A DNA stretch of 20,889 nucleotides, from the NCBI GenBank assembly GCA_947575475.1, contig CANPNN010000004.1, forward strand, positions 1-20,889, given 5' to 3'. The notes under the pieces are model-generated. The model was not told the DNA's origin. It saw nothing but the letters and a program-made list of their open reading frames with translations, and did no database searches. Of the stretch, positions 14,360 through 20,889 are shown in pieces (the stretch's first letter is position 1; each line of letters begins with the position of its first letter). The position numbers were made by a program, and so were the translations under genes. The stretch is from an uncultured Pseudoflavonifractor sp. (lineage in GTDB: Bacteria; Bacillota_A; Clostridia; Oscillospirales; Oscillospiraceae).

Positions 14360-16066
14360 TTACAGCTCCCACTCTTCCTGGTCAGTGTGGAGCAGCTCAT
14401 GGGCCTTGTGGGACAGGGGTGCGCCCAGATAGCTCCTGTAAAGCTCCCCCACCGCCGGGTTCTCGTGGGAGAAGCGCAGGTCATAGACCCGGTCCAGGGC
14501 GTAGAGCCGCTCTCCCCGCTCCCCGGCCAGCTCCTGCCCGTCGCAGACGGGCTGTCCTCCGCCCCCGGCGCAGCCGCCGGGGCAGGCCATGATCTCCACA
14601 AAGTCGTAGGAGACCTCCCCCCTCTTCAGCGCCTCCACAAGCCGCCTGGCGTTTCCAAGCCCGCTGGCCACCGCCACCTTCAGCTTCCTGTCCCGGATCT
14701 GGAAGGAGGCCTCCTTCCACCCGTCCAGCCCCCGCACCTCAGAGAAGGCGTCGGCGTCGGGATTCTTGCCCGTCAGCAGATAGTAGGCGCTGCGCAGGGC
14801 CGCCTCCATCACTCCTCCGGTGGCGCCGAAGATGACCCCCGCGCCGGTGGCGGTGCCCAGGGGCCGGTCGAACTCCTCCTCCGGGAGGGCCGCCACATCC
14901 ACATGCCGCAGCAGCCGCCCCAGCTCCCGGGTGGTGATCACCACGTCCACATCCTTTGCCGCCGCGTCGTTCACCGCCGCAACGTCGCACTCGTACTTCT
15001 TGGCGGTGCAGGGCATGATGGACACACAGAAGATCCTCTCCGGCTCCACTCCCAGCAGCTTGGCATAGTAGCTCTTGGCCACCGCGCCGAACATCTGCTG
15101 GGGGCTCTTGGCGGTGGAGAGCCTCCCCACCAGCTCAGGGTACTCCAGCTTCAAAAACCGCACCCAGCCGGGACAGCAGGAGGTGAACATAGGCCCCTCC
15201 TTCCCTTCCTTCAGGTGCTCGATAAGCTCGCTCCCCTCCTCCATAATGGTGAGGTCGGCGGAGAAATCGGTGTCAAATACATAGTCCACCCCCAGGGACC
15301 GGACGGCGGCCACCATCCGCTTCTCCGTGGCCTCCTCGGCGGAGAGCCCCACCGCGTCCCCCCAGGCGCTCCGCACCGCGGGAGCCACCTGGACCACCAC
15401 GATCTTCTCGGGGTCCGCGATGGCCTCCCGGACCTTCCGGGTGTCGTCCCGGACGGTGAGGGCCCCCACCGGGCAGTGGGTGATACACTGGCCGCACAGG
15501 GCACAGTTCACATCCCGGATGCTCTTTCCCCCGGTCACCTCCACCCGGGCGTGCTTGCCCGTACCCGTCAGGGACCATACCCCCAGGGACTGGATCTTCT
15601 CGCACACGTTGACGCACCGCAGGCACTGGATGCACCGGGACCCGTCCCGGATCAGGGGGAAGGTCCTGTCCCACTTGCTGGGGAAGGGCCGCTTCTCAAA
15701 GGGTTCCTCCTGCAGATTCAGATCCAGGGCCACCTTCTGCAGCTTGCAGCTTCCATTTCTCATACAGGTGGTGCAGGACACGTTGTGCTGGCTGAGGATC
15801 AGCTGTACGTTGGTCCTTCTGGCGTCCAGCACCCGGGGTGTGGCGGTGTGGACCGCCATGCCCTCCTCGGCCACAGTGGCGCAGGCGGCGCTGAGCCGGT
15901 CCTGCCCCTCGATCTCCACCACGCACACCCGGCAGGCTCCCACCTCGTTCAGGTCCTTCCAGTAGCACAGGGTGGGGATGTCGATGCCCGCCTGTCTGGC
16001 GGCCTCCAGAATGGTGGTTCCCTTCTCCACCGCCACCGGGCGGCCGTCAATGGTCAGCTTTACCAT
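14360..16066 (-). CDS. hydA: [FeFe]-hydrogenase catalytic subunit
   Basis: 568 aa, the size of clostridial M3-type hydrogenases. It catalyses reversible H2 formation or oxidation in the cytoplasm. Clusters in order: 2Fe-2S (Cys34, 45, 48, 62), His-Cys 4Fe-4S (His94, Cys98, 101, 107), two ferredoxin-type 4Fe-4S (Cys145/148/151/155 and 188/191/194/198). The H-cluster motifs are complete: L1 FTSCCPGW (294-301, including the proton-relay Cys298), L2 MPCTAKKYE (351-359), L3 EIMACPGGCAGGGGQP (491-506). The ATG overlaps the partner gene's stop by 7 nt (ATGGTAA). Next to an NfnB/GltD-like gene it fits the glutamate-synthase-linked group A2 arrangement of hydrogenase classification (from memory, not tested). 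The HydE, HydF and HydG maturases are not in the window. Confidence 0.95.
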   Translation of the reverse strand: MVKLTIDGRPVAVEKGTTILEAARQAGIDIPTLCYWKDLNEVGACRVCVVEIEGQDRLSAACATVAEEGMAVHTATPRVLDARRTNVQLILSQHNVSCTTCMRNGSCKLQKVALDLNLQEEPFEKRPFPSKWDRTFPLIRDGSRCIQCLRCVNVCEKIQSLGVWSLTGTGKHARVEVTGGKSIRDVNCALCGQCITHCPVGALTVRDDTRKVREAIADPEKIVVVQVAPAVRSAWGDAVGLSAEEATEKRMVAAVRSLGVDYVFDTDFSADLTIMEEGSELIEHLKEGKEGPMFTSCCPGWVRFLKLEYPELVGRLSTAKSPQQMFGAVAKSYYAKLLGVEPERIFCVSIMPCTAKKYECDVAAVNDAAAKDVDVVITTRELGRLLRHVDVAALPEEEFDRPLGTATGAGVIFGATGGVMEAALRSAYYLLTGKNPDADAFSEVRGLDGWKEASFQIRDRKLKVAVASGLGNARRLVEALKRGEVSYDFVEIMACPGGCAGGGGQPVCDGQELAGERGERLYALDRVYDLRFSHENPAVGELYRSYLGAPLSHKAHELLHTDQEEWEL

Positions 16067-17886
16067 TTCTTATCCCTCCCTCCCCGGAACGAACCCATTC
16101 CGTGGTGATCGCAGCGCAGGCACCGGGAGCACTCCTGGTAGGCCTCCTGCTCGGTCATGCATATCTCCATCAGCTCAAAGTCGTCCTTTCTCTCCCCGGC
16201 GCTCCGCTCGGACATGTTGATCCGCCCGCAGGGTCCCATGGCGGTCCGGGGGGCGGCGGGGATGGCCACCGGCCGCTCCAGCACATGGTGGAAGCCTAAG
16301 TAAGCGTCGATGTTGGCCGCGGCGGTCTTCCCCGCCTCCACCGCCCGGATGACGGTGGAGGGGCCGCTCACCGCGTCGCCCCCGGCGAAGACGGCCTCGC
16401 TGCCAAACACGGCGCAGCCCGCGTCGCTCTTGAGATTGTTCCGGTTCACCGGAAGCCCCCGCTCGGCAAAGGTGGCGCTGTCCACCACCTGTCCGATGGC
16501 AGCCACGATCACGTCGCACTCCAGCCGGACCTCCTCCCGGTCCGCCTTCACAGGCCGGGGCCGGCCCCGGTCATAGGCCCCGGGAAGCTGGGGCTGGACG
16601 ATGAGGGCGGCCACGTTGCCGTTCTCATCCTTCTCCACCCGGACAGGGGCCATCATGGTCACCATCTCGCAGCTCTCGGCGATGGCCCCCTCCACCTCCT
16701 CGGGAAGGGCGGTCATATCCTTCTGCCTGCGGCGGTAGACGCACTTGACTTCCTTGGCCCCCAGGCGCATGGCGGTCCGGGTGCAGTCCATGGCCACGTT
16801 GCCGCCGCCCACCACCACGACCCGCTTGCCCCGGAGGTCCAGCTTCTCCTCATCCCCCATGGCCCGCAGCAGTTCCACAGCGGAGAGCACGTTCCCCGCC
16901 TCCTCCCCGGGAACCCCCAGGCTGTTGGCCGCGTGGGCGCCGATGGCGATGTATACCGCATCAAACTCCTTCCGGAGCTCCTCATACTTCTCTCCCGTGA
17001 TGGAGACCCCGGTCCTGGCCTCCACCCCAGTGCCCAGAATGGCGTCGATGTCGGCGCTCAAGTAGGATTCCGGCAGACGGTAGCGGGGGATACCGTAGCG
17101 CATCATGCCCCCCAGCTTTTTCCTCTGTTCAAACACCGTGACCTGATGGCCCATCAGCTGCAGATAGTAGGCCGCCGTCAGCCCGGAGGGGCCGCCCCCC
17201 ACCACCGCCACCTTCTTTCCCGTGGCGGGCATAGGCTCCGGGGTGGGCACCACCCCGGCATTGTCGATGGCCATACGCTTGATGCCCCGGATGTTCACCG
17301 CGTCGTCCACCATGTTCCTCCGGCACACATTCTCACAGGGGTGCTCGCACACCAGGGCGCAGGCCGCGGGGAAGGGGTTGTCGTACCGGATGACCCGCAC
17401 CGCGTCGGCGTACCGCTTCTCCTTCACCAGGGCAATGTACTCCGGAATGTCCACATGGGCGGGACACCCCAGCTTGCAGGGCACCGGCACAAAGGTGGCG
17501 GTACAGTGGTTGGAGTGGATGTGGGCCAGAAAATCCTCCCGGAAGGACTGCAGACTGTCCAGCATACTCCCCGCCGCCTCGTAGCCGATGGCGCAGTCGG
17601 CGCTGTCCCGGATCGTCCGGGCCAGCCGCTCCAGAGTGTCCAGGTCCTCCATCTCTCCCCTGCCCTCCAGGATGCGGCCCAGGATCAAAGACATCTGGTT
17701 CAGTCCCACCCGGCAAGGCACGCACTTGCCGCAGCTCTGGGACACACATAGGGTCAAAAAGGCGGCGCTCTGCTCCACCGGGCAGTTGCCCGCCGGAGCC
17801 ACCGCCCCCCGCCGGGCCAGGTCGGCGTACATGCTGCTGACCTTCCTCTCCGCCCCGGAGGGGTGGATGATCTCGATCCGATTCAT
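16060..17886 (-). CDS. NfnB/GltD-like NAD(P)H oxidoreductase fused to NuoF-type 4Fe-4S domain
   Basis: 608 aa, the electron-transfer partner of the hydrogenase. Residues 40-125 match only the C-terminal 4Fe-4S domain of NuoF (SCGKCVPCRVG, Cys52/55/58 and Cys98); the NuoF FMN/NADH-binding part is absent. Residues 130-205 form a GltD/DPD-type iron-sulfur domain (Cys137, 141, 176, 180, 184, 188). FAD binding is at AVVGGGPSG (227-235) and nucleotide binding at VVVVGGGNVA (356-365). VYRRR (383-387) resembles the arginines that hold the NADPH 2'-phosphate in GltD/NfnB, so NADP(H) is preferred by inference. A C-terminal CSRCLRC (586-592) may hold another cluster. AAGGAG is 9 nt before the ATG. It is the first gene of the hydrogenase operon. 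Confidence 0.9.
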   Translation of the reverse strand: MNRIEIIHPSGAERKVSSMYADLARRGAVAPAGNCPVEQSAAFLTLCVSQSCGKCVPCRVGLNQMSLILGRILEGRGEMEDLDTLERLARTIRDSADCAIGYEAAGSMLDSLQSFREDFLAHIHSNHCTATFVPVPCKLGCPAHVDIPEYIALVKEKRYADAVRVIRYDNPFPAACALVCEHPCENVCRRNMVDDAVNIRGIKRMAIDNAGVVPTPEPMPATGKKVAVVGGGPSGLTAAYYLQLMGHQVTVFEQRKKLGGMMRYGIPRYRLPESYLSADIDAILGTGVEARTGVSITGEKYEELRKEFDAVYIAIGAHAANSLGVPGEEAGNVLSAVELLRAMGDEEKLDLRGKRVVVVGGGNVAMDCTRTAMRLGAKEVKCVYRRRQKDMTALPEEVEGAIAESCEMVTMMAPVRVEKDENGNVAALIVQPQLPGAYDRGRPRPVKADREEVRLECDVIVAAIGQVVDSATFAERGLPVNRNNLKSDAGCAVFGSEAVFAGGDAVSGPSTVIRAVEAGKTAAANIDAYLGFHHVLERPVAIPAAPRTAMGPCGRINMSERSAGERKDDFELMEICMTEQEAYQECSRCLRCDHHGMGSFRGGRDKKW

Positions 17887-17918
17887 TCCCGCTCACTCCT
17901 TCACAGTCTTTTTCGTTA

Positions 17919-17936
17919 TTGTTAATTTTCTAACGT
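17919..17936. promoter_or_regulatory. Rex-like operator at the hydrogenase start site
   Basis: TTGTTAA-TTTT-CTAACGT matches the clostridial Rex consensus TTGTTAANNNNTTAACAA at 11 of 14 fixed positions, with a perfect left half. It sits just downstream of the -10 box, over the predicted transcription start, the usual place for a repressor. A second overlapping dyad, CGTTA (17914-17918) and TAACG (17931-17935), is also present. Rex represses fermentation and hydrogenase genes until NADH rises. Confidence 0.6.
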
Positions 17937-17942
17937 TACTCT

Positions 17943-17971
17943 ATCATACCACATTTTTTGTCCTCTGCCCA
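17943..17971 (-). promoter_or_regulatory. Hydrogenase operon promoter
   Basis: On the minus strand TATGAT (17943-17948) has an upstream TG (GTGGTATGAT, an extended -10) and TGGGCA (17966-17971) 17 bp further up. It lies about 57 bp before the ATG at 17886. The remainder of 17887-18059 is pyrimidine-rich with no gene and no clear terminator for azlD. Confidence 0.6.
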
Positions 17972-18059
17972 CCCCCAATTTTTCTCTTTTCTTTTTCCGC
18001 GCCCTTCCCCCGCCGTGGGCGCCGCTCCCCATCCCCCACAGCTTTTCGCCTTTTCCATT

Positions 18060-18371
18060 TTACCTTACCAATATCCCCTCCGCCGCCAGCACCGTCAAAC
18101 AGCAGCACACCGCCACCGGGAACAGCCCCGCTCCCCTCCAGGCCAGGACCACTCCCACCAGCAGCGCCAGGGCTCCCGCCACAGGGACCTGCGTGGCCTC
18201 CACAATGGCGGGGAAGGTCATCACCGCCAGGGTCACATAGGGTACATAGTGGAGAAAGGAACGGATAAAGGGGCTTTTGATCTGCCCCCGGATCAAAGTC
18301 AGAGGCAGCACCCGGACGGCGAAGCTCACCAGGGACATCACAGCGATATAGATATATACGTTACCCCCCAT
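18060..18371 (-). CDS. azlD: AzlD small subunit of branched-chain amino acid exporter
   Basis: 103 aa, typical AzlD length. It has about four hydrophobic segments (roughly 4-22, 40-58, 63-80 and 83-100) and the family pattern AVRVLPLTLI near residue 20. AzlD acts with AzlC to export branched-chain amino acids. Its ATG overlaps the azlC stop region by 11 nt, and GGAGGAAG lies just upstream inside azlC, so the two are translationally coupled. The pairing makes the assignment firm. The last codons are followed by AT-poor, pyrimidine-rich sequence with no recognisable terminator. Confidence 0.92.
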   Translation of the reverse strand: MGGNVYIYIAVMSLVSFAVRVLPLTLIRGQIKSPFIRSFLHYVPYVTLAVMTFPAIVEATQVPVAGALALLVGVVLAWRGAGLFPVAVCCCLTVLAAEGILVR

Positions 18372-19101
18372 GGTTTTCTTCCTCCTTCACCGGAAATACC
18401 GCAGCGGCTCCTCCCGCCAGCAGCAGGGTCAGCAGAATGACCTGGGTCCCTCCGGTAAGCCACTCCAACCGGAACGCTCCCGCCGCCTTCCCCAGGGCAA
18501 AGCTGCACAGGAAGCTGAGAAGCACCAGCGCTCCCACCACCTTATCCTTTCGGGCAGGCGGGATGATGATGGCAAGAAACATCCCATACAGAGCCACGCT
18601 GAGGGCGGAGACCACCCGCAGGGGCAAAATGTTCCCGGCAACGATCCCCAGGGCCGTACCCGCGGCCCAGCTGGGGATGGACACCAGCATGGCCCCGTAA
18701 GTATAGAGGGGCTCCACCGCCCCAGGCCGGGCCATCGTCACGCCAAAGATCTCGTCGGTGATCCCAAACCCCACCCCGATCCGGTGCCACAGGGAGGTTT
18801 CCGGCGCGAACTTCTGGCTCAAAGCGCAGCTCATCAGCAGATACCGGGCGTTGGTGATAAGGATGGTGAGGGCCAGCTCCCAGTAGGGGGCCATGGCGGC
18901 AATGGCGGTAATGCCCGCGTACTCCCCGGCGGAGGCGTGGTTGAGAATGCTGATCACAAACCCCTGTCCAGGGGTAAGCCCCGCGTTCCGTCCCGCGATC
19001 CCCAGGGAGAAGGCCACGGCAAAGTAGCCAAGGGCAATGGGCACCCCGTCCCGCATCCCCTCTCTCCAGGCTTTCCGCCTCAACTGTGGTTCCATCTCCA
19101 T
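18361..19101 (-). CDS. azlC: AzlC large subunit of branched-chain amino acid exporter
   Basis: 246 aa from the chosen start. AzlC is the main membrane component of the branched-chain amino acid (and azaleucine) export system. The family pattern GVPIALGYFAVAFSLGIAG opens the protein, followed by ILNHASAGEYAG, ITNARYLLMS and FGITDEIFGV; five to six further hydrophobic stretches follow. GGGAGAGG lies 5 nt before the ATG at 19101; further in-frame starts exist at 19095, 19122 (ATG) and 19137 (GTG), so the N-terminus is uncertain by up to about 12 residues. No regulator gene sits beside it, but the long structured sequence at 19160-19552 lies directly upstream on this strand. Confidence 0.9.
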   Translation of the reverse strand: MEMEPQLRRKAWREGMRDGVPIALGYFAVAFSLGIAGRNAGLTPGQGFVISILNHASAGEYAGITAIAAMAPYWELALTILITNARYLLMSCALSQKFAPETSLWHRIGVGFGITDEIFGVTMARPGAVEPLYTYGAMLVSIPSWAAGTALGIVAGNILPLRVVSALSVALYGMFLAIIIPPARKDKVVGALVLLSFLCSFALGKAAGAFRLEWLTGGTQVILLTLLLAGGAAAVFPVKEEENHGG

Positions 19102-19159
19102 CGCTTCCTCTCCCTTGATCATAAGCCATCCCCCCACCCCGCACGCTCGCCCGTCATTT

Positions 19160-19552
19160 CGAACCAGCGCTCACACAGGTAAGAAAGCTGTGCCTTATAC
19201 CCTTGTGGTATCCCCTTTTCCCGGCCTACCCGGCCGGGGGCCTATTTCTTGGCTTTCCCAGCCGGGGCCACAGCCCAGCCGTTGGCGGCTTTGCCGCTTA
19301 CGGCTGGGGCGTACCCCTTGCGGGTAAAACCGCTTTAGAAGCGGTTCTGGCCTCCGAATCTTTAAGGGCATAAGACCAGTGGGAAAATATAGGGGCTACG
19401 ATACAACCGTAAAGAGCCCCGATCTTAATAGGCTATCCCTCAAATGCAAGCCCTATGGTTACGCCCACGATTGCCCGGCGGCTCCCTCAGGGCGACCCGT
19501 GCTCCCTCTTGCGCCGCTGCCGCTGAAGGGATCGTAACCTTTACGATTTTTT
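19160..19552. ncRNA. Hairpin-dense intergenic region, candidate structured RNA
   Basis: No coding frame is credible here, yet there are at least seven local hairpins in 250 nt: 19174-19192, 19197-19211, 19220-19238 (7 bp), 19274-19308 (9 bp, symmetric internal loop, 5 bp more), 19312-19326, 19328-19346 (8 bp perfect) and 19392-19420. The hairpins are ordered head to tail, and a plus-strand terminator follows at 19531. This fits a plus-strand noncoding RNA of up to 390 nt; a minus-strand leader for azlC or an intergenic repeat element are alternatives. I find no tmRNA, RNase P, SRP, T-box or common riboswitch signature. Confidence 0.4.
19531..19552 (+). terminator. Plus-strand terminator with no plus-strand gene
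   Basis: ATCGTAA (19531-19537) pairs with TTACGAT (19541-19547) around CCT, followed by an unbroken T run to 19552. On the minus strand there is no T run. No protein gene on the plus strand ends here, so it points to an untranslated plus-strand transcript. Confidence 0.6.
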
Positions 19553-19584
19553 GTTGAGATTCACGCCGCCTGGGCGGGTGGTTC

Positions 19585-20301
19585 CTATGGGGCAGACGGA
19601 TTTGGGACCCGCCCCCGGCCCTCCGTCACCTCAACCACCATCAAAACCTCCCCCGCCACGGTGAACTTGACTTCCATCCCGGCAAAGGACATCCCGTAGA
19701 CCCGCTGGGGGTCGTCCTGATAGTGGGGCCGGGGATCCCAGGAGAGCACTCCCCGCAGGGCCTCCCGCCGCTCCGGGGGGATCCGCCCCTCCACTTCCGG
19801 GGGGATCTCCACCCGCAGCCGCCCCTCCGGCGGGGTGGCGAAGCCCTCCCTCGCCTCGGGCCGGCAGTCGGCGTAGGGTACGTAGGGCTTGATATCATAG
19901 ATGGGGGTGCCGTCCATCAGATCGGCGCCGGATACGTGGAGCACAGGCCCCTTTGGGGTGGATAACTCCACCCTCTCCAGCTTTACGCAGGAAAGGCCAA
20001 GGGGATTGGGGCGGAAGGGGGAACGGGTGGCGAATACCCCCAGCCGCTCATTCCCCCCCAGCCGGGGCGGCCGCACCGTGGGGGACCACCCCTCCCTCCG
20101 GTTGGCCGAAAAGCCCCAGATCAGCCACAGGTGGGAAAAGCCCTCCATCCCCCGGAGGGCGTCGGGGTTTCGGAACTCCGACTCAAAGACCACCGTGGAG
20201 CGCAGCTCCTCCACCAGCCCGCTCTGCCGGGGAATGCCGAACTTGGAGGGAAACTGGCTTTCCATCCGGGCGATGACCTTCAGTTGCGTTCTGTCCTCCA
20301 T
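19585..20301 (-). CDS. trmO: tRNA t6A37 N6-methyltransferase TrmO (TsaA-like)
   Basis: 238 aa, the full TrmO length. TrmO methylates N6-threonylcarbamoyladenosine at position 37 of certain tRNAs using SAM, through an unusual beta-barrel SAM fold. Family blocks are SKFGIPRQSGL near the N-terminus, GMEGFSHLWLIWGF, GVFATRSPFRPNPLGLS (the strongest TsaA signature), SGADLMDGTPIYDIKPYVPYAD in the centre and a C-terminal domain with DPRPHYQ and YGMSFAGMEVKF. The ATG at 20301 is preferred over a TTG at 20316 because AGGAGG precedes it and the TTG overlaps the upstream stop. It lies 11 bp after the EamA gene and is probably co-transcribed. Confidence 0.93.
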   Translation of the reverse strand: MEDRTQLKVIARMESQFPSKFGIPRQSGLVEELRSTVVFESEFRNPDALRGMEGFSHLWLIWGFSANRREGWSPTVRPPRLGGNERLGVFATRSPFRPNPLGLSCVKLERVELSTPKGPVLHVSGADLMDGTPIYDIKPYVPYADCRPEAREGFATPPEGRLRVEIPPEVEGRIPPERREALRGVLSWDPRPHYQDDPQRVYGMSFAGMEVKFTVAGEVLMVVEVTEGRGRVPNPSAP

Positions 20302-20312
20302 GCTCCCCCTCC

Positions 20313-20726
20313 TCAAAGCGCCATCACCAACGTTCCCGCGGCAAGCAGGATACAGCCGGTCAGGGATCTGGCGGTAAATTTCTCATGCAGAAACACAAAG
20401 GCCAAAGCCAGGGTGATGACCACGCTGAGCTTGTCGATGGGGACCACCTTGGATACCTCCCCCATCTGCAGGGCCTTATAGTAGCACAGCCAGGAGGCTC
20501 CTGTGGCGATCCCGGACAGGATGAGGAACAGCCAGCTTTTCCTGTCGATCTGTCCCAGCCCTGTCTGGGCATGGGTCAGAAACACCATCCCCCAGGCCAT
20601 CACCAGCACCACAGCGGTGCGGATGGCGGTGGCCAGGTTGGAGTTGACCCCCTCTATGCCCACCTTGGCCAGAATAGAGGTGAGGGCAGCAAACACAGCG
20701 GACAGCAGGGCAAAAAGAAGCCACAT
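20313..20726 (-). CDS. Single-repeat EamA/DMT-family transporter
   Basis: 137 aa with five hydrophobic segments, the half-size form of drug/metabolite transporters, which normally carry two EamA repeats. It opens MWLLFALLSAVFAALTSILAK and shows the family's SNLATAIRT, GIATGASWLCYYKALQ and the C-terminal PIDKLSVVITLALAFVFLHEK segments. Half-size members usually work as dimers; substrate is unknown. I start at 20726 because the upstream ATGs add only a charged tail that does not fit the family, and GAGAGG lies about 11 nt upstream. It is the first gene of the EamA-trmO pair. Confidence 0.85.
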   Translation of the reverse strand: MWLLFALLSAVFAALTSILAKVGIEGVNSNLATAIRTAVVLVMAWGMVFLTHAQTGLGQIDRKSWLFLILSGIATGASWLCYYKALQMGEVSKVVPIDKLSVVITLALAFVFLHEKFTARSLTGCILLAAGTLVMAL

Positions 20727-20774
20727 GGCAGGCTCATCCTCTCTCCGTCTCATTTCCTTTGGAAGATACCACAA

Positions 20775-20803
20775 ATCATACCACAACCCGTTCCCGAACA
20801 CAA
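20775..20803 (-). promoter_or_regulatory. Promoter of the EamA-trmO pair
   Basis: On the minus strand TTGTGT (20798-20803), a 17-bp spacer and TATGAT (20775-20780) with an upstream TG (extended -10) lie about 49 bp before the start at 20726. The 11 bases TGTGGTATGAT are identical to those of the hydrogenase promoter. Confidence 0.55.
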
Positions 20804-20852
20804 GCGGCCCGCTCCCCGGCGAAATTTTTTATTTTGTTAGTTTACAATTGAT

Positions 20853-20880
20853 GTGAGACCAGAAGTGATTCTGGTTTCAC
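20853..20880. repeat. 12-bp inverted repeat at the window edge
   Basis: GTGAGACCAGAA (20853-20864) pairs with TTCTGGTTTCAC (20869-20880), one G-T wobble, loop GTGA. Neither strand has a T run, so a standard terminator is doubtful. It may end a gene lying beyond the window or be an operator. Confidence 0.4.
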
Positions 20881-20889
20881 AACATAAAC

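Noticed and set aside
13463..16108. 881-aa plus-strand frame
   Set aside because: Antisense shadow of the MerR and hydrogenase genes; crosses a terminator and two gene ends.
19161..19185. tRNA T-arm-like GGTTCGAAATGAC on the minus strand
   Set aside because: The flanking bases do not form a 5-bp T stem, and no anticodon arm or acceptor stem surrounds it.
19328..19346. GCTTTAG inside a hairpin as a third MerR site
   Set aside because: The match is only a half-site within a different 8-bp palindrome, with no promoter spacing around it.
20834..20847. TTGT...ACAA dyad as a Rex site near the EamA promoter
   Set aside because: The half-sites are too short and the spacing does not fit the Rex consensus; the sequence is simply AT-rich.
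1..20889. CRISPR arrays, insertion sequences, rRNA or tRNA genes
   Set aside because: No regularly spaced repeats, transposase frames or conserved RNA-gene sequences were seen on either strand.

Overview
The window looks like a chromosome segment from a GC-rich, strictly anaerobic Firmicute of the Oscillospirales type (Flavonifractor, Lawsonibacter or Oscillibacter-like). This is inferred from the gene set (pyruvate phosphate dikinase, [FeFe]-hydrogenase, DUF1836, DegV, AzlCD), strong AGGAGG-type ribosome binding sites and Clostridia-style regulatory sites. No 16S or other species marker is present. Nearly all of the sequence is GC-rich and almost every gene is on the minus strand.

Layout. 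(1) 1-1550 is clearly AT-rich. It holds a small Cro/C1-type repressor gene (minus) and a divergent plus-strand cluster: a DUF4230 membrane-anchored protein, a two-helix membrane microprotein and a zinc-ribbon microprotein, closed by a bidirectional terminator. It reads as an accessory insert. (2) 1568-7033 is a tight six-gene minus-strand operon in the order DUF1836, DegV, unknown 256-aa protein, prmA, metallophosphoesterase, YqhD-like alcohol dehydrogenase. (3) 7209-10702 holds ppdK and a nitroreductase. (4) 10914-17886 is a redox block: a secreted FAD/FMN reductase, a MerR-family regulator, a complete [FeFe]-hydrogenase and its NfnB/GltD-like partner fused to a NuoF-type iron-sulfur domain. 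(5) 18060-19101 is azlC-azlD. (6) 19102-19584 has no gene and is packed with hairpins. (7) 19585-20726 holds an EamA-type transporter and trmO.

How the genes fit together. The hydrogenase pair and the MerR gene overlap or lie 3 bp apart and form one operon. Its promoter carries a Rex-like operator over the transcription start, so it probably answers to the NADH/NAD+ ratio. The next promoter, in front of the secreted flavoprotein, has a 19-bp spacer filled by a perfect 15-bp dyad, the hallmark of MerR-controlled promoters. The simplest reading is a linked circuit: redox state sets hydrogenase and MerR levels, and MerR, on sensing a ligand, switches on an extracellular reductase that may use an organic electron acceptor. 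The reductase lacks the usual fumarate-type active-site signature, so its substrate is open.

The strongest candidates for something undescribed are this Rex/MerR/hydrogenase/flavoprotein circuit, the structured intergenic region near 19170-19552, and the AT-rich DUF4230 cluster with its operator dyad.
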